64,000 nucleotides of DNA from positions 372,001 through 436,000 of the forward strand of contig NZ_BLJF01000003.1 in NCBI RefSeq assembly GCF_009932335.1, given 5' to 3'. Within the stretch, counting starts at the first letter, position 1, and every line of letters starts with the position of its first letter. Positions 56,883 through 64,000 of this stretch are shown piece by piece. This DNA is from Pseudomonas asiatica. GTDB taxonomy: Bacteria; Pseudomonadota; Gammaproteobacteria; Pseudomonadales; Pseudomonadaceae. Made by a program: the position numbers and the translations under genes. Under the pieces are notes generated by a model, which ran no database searches, was not told where the DNA came from, and worked only from the letters and a program-made list of their open reading frames with translations.

Positions 56883-57097
56883 GAGTCTTGCTCCAGAGCC
56901 TTGAGGCGTAAAATCATCGACTCGACCTTGCGCTTGGCGATCTCGTTCTTTTCGATGAGGTGGGCGCGCTCTTCGCGCCAGGACTTTTCCTGAGCTACTA
57001 GGAGTGCATTTTGCCGTTTTAGTTGCTCGACACGTTCGATCAGCAACTCGAATCGGCTCATCAGTGCCTGCAGGTCGTTCTCTTGCGTGGGTTGCAC
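56879..57097 (-). CDS. small coiled-coil protein, ZapB-like (TIGR02449)
   Basis: 72 residues, almost entirely coiled coil (LMSRFELLIERVEQLKRQ, ERAHLIEKNEIAKRKVES). It sits directly upstream of zapA with an ATGA overlap, as in other Pseudomonas. It is probably a division-associated partner of ZapA. Confidence 0.85.
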   Translation of the reverse strand: MQPTQENDLQALMSRFELLIERVEQLKRQNALLVAQEKSWREERAHLIEKNEIAKRKVESMILRLKALEQDS

Positions 57098-57242
57098 TCG
57101 ATTCGCTCCGTCGTTGAGTCACCTGGCGATGATGCCTCTCCCTGGGCGGCGACGGCCAGTGCCGATGGTCTTGGCGCGCCTGCCGGTGCTAGGATACAAG
57201 GTCTCCATTCTAGTCATTGCGCCGTCTGGCGCCTAGCTGCCC

Positions 57243-57797
57243 ATGCCCAATACCCAATCGCCCTACATCGCCTTCGCCATGCTGCTGTCCAGCAATGGCC
57301 ATCCTGTAACACCGGCCGAACTGCACGGCCTGCTGATCGGCCGCAGCTGCGCCGGTGCCGGCTTCGACGCCGACGGCTGGCTGGCCGATGCCGCCCAGCT
57401 GCTGGAAACCGAGCCCGGTGACACCGTACGCAACGCCCTGGTCGGCCTGCAGGAAATGGTCAAGGGCGAACTGACCAGCGACGACATGGCGATCGTCCTG
57501 CTGCTGCCTTCCGACGACGCCGCCCTGAGCGATCGCGCCACCGCGCTGGGCCAGTGGTGCCAGGGCTTCATCACCGGTTTCGGCCTGAATGCCGGTGGCA
57601 AGGACCTGTCCGACGAGGCCAAGGAAGTGCTGCAGGACCTGGTGGCCATTTCCCAGGTCCAGGAAGCCCTCGAGGAGTCCGAGGATGGCGAGAGCGATTA
57701 CATGGAAGTCATGGAATACCTGCGTGTGGCGCCGTTGCTGCTGTTCTCCGAGCTGGCCAAGCCGGCCGCCCCTGCACCCAAGCCATCGCTGCACTGA
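57243..57797 (+). CDS. UPF0149 (YgfB) family protein
   Basis: 184 residues. [21 protein letters not shown] start and [20 protein letters not shown] are family marks; all-helical fold. In Pseudomonas YgfB has been linked to regulating an antibiotic-stress pathway. First gene of the pepP-ubiH-ubiI operon; pepP follows after 21 bases. Confidence 0.9.
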   Translation: MPNTQSPYIAFAMLLSSNGHPVTPAELHGLLIGRSCAGAGFDADGWLADAAQLLETEPGDTVRNALVGLQEMVKGELTSDDMAIVLLLPSDDAALSDRATALGQWCQGFITGFGLNAGGKDLSDEAKEVLQDLVAISQVQEALEESEDGESDYMEVMEYLRVAPLLLFSELAKPAAPAPKPSLH

Positions 57798-57818
57798 TCA
57801 ACCAGGGGTAGTCTGCCC

Positions 57819-59149
<1,331 letters not shown>

Positions 59150-59153
<4 letters not shown>

Positions 59154-60349
59154 ATCGGGTAAACCTGGCGATCATCGGTGGCGGCCTGGTGGGCGCGAGC
59201 CTGGCCCTGGCCCTGCAGGCGGGGGCCAAGGCGCGAGGCTGGAAGATCCTGCTGATCGAGCCGTTCGCCCCCGGTGACAGCTTCCAGCCCAGCTACGACG
59301 CGCGTTCGTCGGCACTGTCGTTCGGTACCCAGCAGATCTACCAGCAGTTGGGCCTGTGGCAGGCCATCGGCCATCGCGCCGAGCCGATCTTGCAGATTCA
59401 CGTGTCCGACCGCGGCCGTTTCGGTGCCACCCGCCTGGATGCCCGGGAAGAGGGTGTGCCGGCGCTTGGCTACGTGGTGGAAAACGCCTGGCTGGGCCAG
59501 TGCCTTTGGCAAGGGCTGGACAGCGAGGTGGTGAGCTGGCGCTGCCCGGCGGAAGTGACTGCGATGCAGGCCATTGAGGGTGGCTACCGCCTGCAGCTGA
59601 ACGATGACACCCAGTTGGAGTGCGACCTGGCTGTACTGGCCGACGGTGGCCGTTCCGGCCTGCGCGAACAGCTGGGTATCCACGTGCGCCACACGCCCTA
59701 CCAACAGAGCGCGCTGATCGCCAACATAACCCCGGGCGAGGCCCACGGCGGCCAGGCCTTCGAACGTTTCACCGAAGAAGGCCCCATGGCCCTGCTGCCG
59801 CTGCCGGATAACCGCTGCGCGCTGGTCTGGACCCGCCAGGGCATGGACGCGAGGCGTCTGGCCGACATCGACGAGCGCAATTTCCTGCGTGAACTGCAGG
59901 GCGTGTTCGGCTATCGCCTGGGCGCCTTGCGCCAGGTCGGCGCGCGGCACCTCTACCCACTGTCGCTGATCGAGGCCCAGGAGCAGGTGCGGCCGCATCT
60001 GGTGGTGCTGGGTAACGCCGCGCACAGCCTGCACCCTATTGCCGGCCAAGGCTTCAATCTGTCGCTGCGTGACGTGCAGGCGCTTGCCGAGGCGCTGCTG
60101 GCCGGCCCGCAGCAGCCTGGCGACCTGACAACATTGCAGGCCTACCACCAGCGCCAGCGCGTGGACCAGGCCATGACCATCGGCTTTTCCGATCAGGTCA
60201 CCCGTCTGTTCGGCAGCAGCCAGCCATTGCTGGCCGCCGGCCGCAACCTTGGCCTGCTCGGGCTCGACCTGCTGCCACCGGCCAAAAGCTGGTTCGCCCG
60301 CCAGGCCATGGGCCTGGGCACCCGCCCCGATCCGCGAGGTCAGGCATGA
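59150..60349 (+). CDS. ubiH: UbiH flavin hydroxylase
   Basis: 399 residues. FAD-binding IIGGGLVGASLALAL, DARSSALSFGT and LGNAAHSLHPIAGQGFNLSL. It hydroxylates the quinone ring precursor in ubiquinone synthesis. It overlaps the DUF4442 gene by four bases. Confidence 0.95.
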
Positions 60350-60831
60350 GTGACAACACGCGCAGGCTGGCGCGCCGGGCGTGCCTGTTGCGCTGGCGGC
60401 TGAACCTGTTCCCGCCGCACCTCGGCGCTGGTATCCGCGTACAGCACATCAGCCCGGACCTGCGCAGCGTCAAGGTGGCGATGAAGCTGACCCGCTGGAA
60501 CCGCAACTACGTCGGCACCCAGTGCGGCGGCAGCCTGTACGGCATGGTCGACCCGTTCTACATGCTGCTGTTGATCGAGCAGCTGGGGCGTGACTATATC
60601 GTCTGGGACAAGGCCGCCAGCATCGATTTCATTTCGCCGGGCAAAGGCCCGGTGTATGCCGAACTCCACGTCGATGACGCGCTGCTGGACGAAATCCGCC
60701 AGCAGACTGCCACCGGCAAGAAGTGCCTGCCGCGTTTGCAGGTCGATATCCGCGACGGCGCCGGCGAGCTGGTGGCGCGGGTCGATAAAACCCTATATGT
60801 GCGGCTCAAGCCGCAAGCGAGGCTGGCGTAA
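60346..60831 (+). CDS. DUF4442 hotdog-fold thioesterase-like protein
   Basis: 161 residues with LNRNYVGTQCGGSLYGMVDP-like core (WNRNYVGTQCGGSLYGM), a hotdog central helix, and strands YIVWDKAASIDFISPGKG and ELVARVDKTLYVRLK. DUF4442 proteins resemble acyl-CoA thioesterases, but no substrate is known. It lies between ubiH and ubiI with four-base and three-base spacing, strictly in the operon. Confidence 0.88.
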   Translation: MSDNTRRLARRACLLRWRLNLFPPHLGAGIRVQHISPDLRSVKVAMKLTRWNRNYVGTQCGGSLYGMVDPFYMLLLIEQLGRDYIVWDKAASIDFISPGKGPVYAELHVDDALLDEIRQQTATGKKCLPRLQVDIRDGAGELVARVDKTLYVRLKPQARLA

Positions 60832-60834
60832 GGC

Positions 60835-62058
60835 ATGGAAATGCGCGCAGATCTGTTGATTGTCGGTGCCGGTATGGTCGGCAGCGCCCTGGCCCTGGCG
60901 TTGCGCCACAGTGGCTTGCAAATCCTCTTGCTCGACGGCGGCCCGCTGACGGTCAAGCCGTTCGATGCCCAGGCCCCGTTCGAGCCGCGTGTCAGCGCGC
61001 TGTCGGCAGCCAGCCAGCGCATCCTCGAGCGCCTTGGCGCTTGGGATGGCATCGCCCGCCGGCGTGCCACGCCATACTCGGACATGCATGTATGGGATGG
61101 CAGCGGCACCGGGCAGATTCACTTCTCGGCTGCCAGCGTGCATGCCCAAGTGCTCGGCCACATCGTCGAGAACCGGGTGGTGCAGGATGGCCTGCTGGAG
61201 CGCCTGCATGACAGCGATATCGGCCTGCTGCCCAATGCGCGGCTCGAACAGCTGCGACGCTCCGGCGACGAGTGGCTGCTGACCCTCGCCGATGGCCGCC
61301 AGTTGCGTGCGCCGCTGGTGATCGCGGCCGACGGTGCCAACTCGGCAGTGCGGCGCCTGGCCGGCTGCGAAACCCGCGAGTGGGATTACCTGCACCACGC
61401 CATCGTCACCAGCGTGCGTTGCAGCGCCGGGCACCAGGCCACGGCCTGGCAGCGCTTCACCGATGAAGGGCCACTGGCGTTCCTGCCGCTGACCCGCGAT
61501 GGCCAGCAGGACTGGTGCTCGATCGTGTGGTCGACCACGCCGGAGCATGCCGAGCAGTTGATGGCGCTGGATGAAGCGGCCTTCCTGAAAGCCCTTGAGC
61601 GGGCTTTCGAGGGGCGCCTGGGTGATGTGCTGCAGGCCGACCCGCGGCTGTGCGTGCCGCTGCGCCAGCGCCACGCCAAGCGCTATGTGGATGAAGGCCT
61701 GGCATTGATCGGCGATGCCGCGCACACCATTCACCCGCTGGCCGGGCAGGGCGTCAACCTGGGCTTCCTCGATGCTGCGGTGCTGGCCGAGGTGCTGGTC
61801 AACGCCTGCGAGCGTGGCGAGCGGCTGGCGGATGTGAAGGTACTGAGCCGTTACGAGCGACGGCGCATGCCGCACAACCTGGCGCTGATGGCGGCGATGG
61901 AAGGGTTCGAGCGGTTGTTCCAGGCCAACCCGTTGCCGTTGCGCTGGTTGCGTAACAGCGGGTTGAAGCTGGTGGAGCAGATGCCGGAGGCCAAGGCGCT
62001 GTTCGTGCGGCAGGCGCTGGGTTTGAGCGGTGATCTGCCGGATCTGGCCAAGGCTTGA
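60835..62058 (+). CDS. ubiI: UbiI/VisC-like flavin hydroxylase
   Basis: 407 residues. IVGAGMVGSALALALRHSG, EPRVSALSAASQRILE and LIGDAAHTIHPLAGQGVNLG. It is a second ubiquinone-pathway monooxygenase, homologous to UbiH. Which ring position it hydroxylates is not decidable from sequence. Last gene of the operon, followed by a REP pair. Confidence 0.92.
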   Translation: MEMRADLLIVGAGMVGSALALALRHSGLQILLLDGGPLTVKPFDAQAPFEPRVSALSAASQRILERLGAWDGIARRRATPYSDMHVWDGSGTGQIHFSAASVHAQVLGHIVENRVVQDGLLERLHDSDIGLLPNARLEQLRRSGDEWLLTLADGRQLRAPLVIAADGANSAVRRLAGCETREWDYLHHAIVTSVRCSAGHQATAWQRFTDEGPLAFLPLTRDGQQDWCSIVWSTTPEHAEQLMALDEAAFLKALERAFEGRLGDVLQADPRLCVPLRQRHAKRYVDEGLALIGDAAHTIHPLAGQGVNLGFLDAAVLAEVLVNACERGERLADVKVLSRYERRRMPHNLALMAAMEGFERLFQANPLPLRWLRNSGLKLVEQMPEAKALFVRQALGLSGDLPDLAKA

Positions 62059-62065
62059 GATTGTC

Positions 62066-62168
62066 GGGGCCGCTTTGCGGCCCTTTCGCGACACAAGGCC
62101 GCTCCTACAGGGGGACGCAATCTCTTGTAGGAGCGGCCTTGTGTCGCGATGGGCTGCACAGCAGCCCC
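62066..62168. repeat. inverted REP pair, GCGACACAAGG class
   Basis: GCCGCTTTGCGGC, CGACACAAGGCCGCTCCTAC and the inverted TGTAGGAGCGGCCTTGTGTC. Confidence 0.8.
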
Positions 62169-62260
62169 CTCTGCAACATCCGGTAACGCCTATGTAGATG
62201 AGTCGGAAAATGGGATTCACTACCATTTGCACCTCTCATACGATCCGAGGAGTGCTTTCC

Positions 62261-63262
62261 ATGTTGCCACGCAAGCCCCTACTGGCCGCCCTGGCCCTGA
62301 CCCTGTTCGGCGGCACCGCCCAGGCAGCGGACGAAGTGGTGGTGTACTCCTCGCGCATCGACGAGCTGATCAAGCCGGTGTTCGATGCCTATACCGCCAA
62401 GACTGGGGTCAAGATCAAGTTCATCACCGACAAGGAAGCCCCGCTGATGCAGCGCATCAAGGCCGAGGGCGAAAACGGCGTGGCCGACCTGCTGCTGACC
62501 GTCGATGCCGGCAACCTGTGGCAGGCCGAGCAGATGGGCATCCTGCAGCCGATCAAGTCCGACATCATCGACCAGAACATCCCGCCGCAGTACCGCGCCT
62601 CGTCCCACGACTGGACCGGCCTGAGCCTGCGCGCGCGCACCATCATCTACTCCACCGAGCGGGTCAAGCCGCAAGAGCTGAGCACCTACGAAGCCCTGGC
62701 CGACAAGCAGTGGGAAGGCCGCCTGTGCCTGCGCACGGCGAAGAAAGTGTACAACCAGTCGCTCACCGCCACCCTGATCGAGACCCACGGCGAGGCGAAG
62801 ACCGAGCAGATCGTCAAAGGCTGGGTCAACAACCTGTCCACCGACGTGTTCTCCGACGATAACGCAGTGATCCAGGCCATCGAGGCCGGCCAGTGCGACG
62901 TGGGCGTGGTCAACACCTACTACTACGGTCGTCTGCACAACCAGAACCCGAAACTGCCGGTGAAGATCTTCTGGCCCAACCAGGGTGACCGTGGCGTGCA
63001 CGTGAACCTGTCGGGCATCGGTCTGACCAAGCATGCACCACACCCGGAGGCGGCGAAGAAGCTGGTTGAATGGATGACTGGTGAAGAGGCGCAGAAGCTG
63101 TTCGCCGACATCAACCAGGAGTTCCCGGCCAACCCGAAGGTCAAGCCATCGGAAGAAGTGGCAGCGTGGGGCAGCTTCAAGGCTGACAGCATTCCGGTTG
63201 AAATCGCTGGCAAGCGCCAGGCTGAAGCGATTCGCTTGATGGATCGGGCTGGCTGGAACTAA
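62261..63262 (+). CDS. periplasmic iron-binding protein of a ferric ABC importer
   Basis: 333 residues from the ATG at 62261, with GAGGAG eight bases before; signal peptide to GTAQAAD. Family motifs: [32 protein letters not shown] and [10 protein letters not shown], the Tyr pair that binds ferric ion in FbpA/HitA. No clear Fur box is visible upstream. The permease gene follows after a REP pair. Confidence 0.92.
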   Translation: MLPRKPLLAALALTLFGGTAQAADEVVVYSSRIDELIKPVFDAYTAKTGVKIKFITDKEAPLMQRIKAEGENGVADLLLTVDAGNLWQAEQMGILQPIKSDIIDQNIPPQYRASSHDWTGLSLRARTIIYSTERVKPQELSTYEALADKQWEGRLCLRTAKKVYNQSLTATLIETHGEAKTEQIVKGWVNNLSTDVFSDDNAVIQAIEAGQCDVGVVNTYYYGRLHNQNPKLPVKIFWPNQGDRGVHVNLSGIGLTKHAPHPEAAKKLVEWMTGEEAQKLFADINQEFPANPKVKPSEEVAAWGSFKADSIPVEIAGKRQAEAIRLMDRAGWN

Positions 63263-63289
63263 GCGCCAGGCTTTATCCTTCCGGGGCCT

Positions 63290-63375
63290 TTCAGGGCCTC
63301 TTCGCGGGCATGCCCGCTCCCACAGGATTACTCGATCTCTGTGGGAGCGGGCATGCCCGCGAACGACCGCATAGC
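63290..63375. repeat. inverted REP pair, GCGGGCATGCCCGC class
   Basis: CTTCGCGGGCATGCCCGCTCCC and the inverted GGGAGCGGGCATGCCCGCGAA, between binding-protein and permease genes; may lower downstream expression. Confidence 0.8.
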
Positions 63376-63405
63376 GGTCGCAAATCAGCCACAGAGACAT
63401 TCAAC

Positions 63406-64000
63406 TTGCCCCACTCCCCCCAACGCCGCTGGTACCTCCCGGTCACCCTGGTCGCCGCCCTGGTGCTCCTGCCCCTGAGCGTCCTGCTGTTGTCCTGGCA
63501 GTCGATCGACCTGCAGATCTGGTCGCACCTGCTCGACACCCAGATGACTCGCCTGCTGGGCAATACCCTGACGCTGGTGGCGGGTGTGGGCATCGGCGTC
63601 ACGTTACTGGGGGTCAGCCTGGCCTGGTTGACCAGCCTCTGCGAGTTCCCTGGCCGGCGCTGGCTGGACTGGGCGCTGATGCTACCGTTCGCCATCCCTG
63701 CTTATGTGCTGGCGTTCGTCTTCGTCGGCCTGCTGGACTTCGCCGGCCCGGTGCAGAGCGCCCTGCGCGAGGTGTTCGGGCCGATGCGCCTGCCGCGGGT
63801 TCGCTCCACCGGCGGGGTGATCGTCGTACTGGTGCTGGTGTTCTACCCCTATGTCTACCTGCTGGCGCGCAGCGCATTCCTGGCCCAGGGCAAGGGCCTG
63901 ATGGAAGCCGCGCGGGTGCTGGGGCTGTCCCCGCTGCAAGCGTTCTGGCGCGTGGCTCTGCCCATGGCTCGGCCTGCGATCGGCGCCGGTATTGCCCTGG
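63406..64000 (+). CDS. FbpB-type ferric ABC permease, N-terminal part (partial)
   Basis: 198 residues visible from a TTG start, cut by the window end. Hydrophobic segments begin at WYLPVTLVAALVLLPLSVLL; the EAA-loop like EAARVLGLSPLQAFWRVALP, then MARPAIGAGIAL, is present. It forms the membrane channel for the binding protein just upstream. The start lacks a strong ribosome site (AGAGA), so the exact first codon is uncertain. Confidence 0.88.
   Translation, partial: MPHSPQRRWYLPVTLVAALVLLPLSVLLLSWQSIDLQIWSHLLDTQMTRLLGNTLTLVAGVGIGVTLLGVSLAWLTSLCEFPGRRWLDWALMLPFAIPAYVLAFVFVGLLDFAGPVQSALREVFGPMRLPRVRSTGGVIVVLVLVFYPYVYLLARSAFLAQGKGLMEAARVLGLSPLQAFWRVALPMARPAIGAGIAL

Overview
The window looks like chromosome of a Pseudomonas of the P. 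putida group. The evidence is high-GC coding sequence and several gene blocks in a characteristic Pseudomonas order: glnK-amtB-sutA; xerC-DUF484-dapF-lysA-lptM facing cyaY; ppk facing ppx; trxA-rho-ubiD; zapA-6S RNA-5-FCL; pepP-ubiH-ubiI. Several families of REP-like palindromes sit between genes. No species call is possible from the sequence alone.

Layout. Positions 1-8400 hold regulators: a cut-off GlxA-like AraC regulator, a lone AraC DNA-binding domain, an isochorismatase-fold hydrolase, a giant kinase-like/AAA/GAF/histidine-kinase hybrid, and a divergent pair made of a wHTH-REC-LuxR response regulator and a stand-alone receiver. At 8610-21482 the comM (YifB) gene is split by an 11.4 kb foreign island (9059-20438). 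From 21645 to 31394 come ubiK, the nitrogen-control unit glnK-amtB with a sigma-54 promoter and NtrC-like site, sutA with a long structured leader, an HAD phosphatase, xerC, dapF, lysA, lptM, cyaY and rnk. From 31510 to 49689 come cyaA, YaiI, elbB, a sterol-desaturase-like enzyme, a DedA protein, ppk, ppx, trxA, rho, ubiD with a flavin/iron-sulfur reductase, a ChaC-like enzyme, a quinone oxidoreductase, an orphan FliL-like protein and an orphan PemK/MazF-like protein. From 49840 to 64000 come an HlyD-RbbA-YhhJ exporter operon, an EVE protein, 5-FCL, 6S RNA, zapA with a ZapB-like partner, a UPF0149-pepP-ubiH-DUF4442-ubiI operon, and the start of an iron ABC importer cut by the window end.

The island is the most interesting part. 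It has perfect 14-bp inverted terminal repeats, recurring TGTCCAT-like subterminal motifs at both ends, and an operon of three tyrosine-recombinase-like genes plus a small HTH/coiled-coil gene. This matches the ginABCD organisation of GInt islands, not the tniABC type known from comM of Acinetobacter. ginC carries two compensating one-base frameshifts, so the island may be stuck. Cargo is AT-rich: a two-gene unit of a winged-helix regulator and a CHAT-fold protease with an intact His/Cys dyad, preceded by a 61-bp nested palindrome that looks like an operator; a DUF2971 protein; and an IS3-like remnant. The regulator-CHAT unit is the best candidate here for an undescribed stress or defence system. 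No activity is shown by sequence alone.
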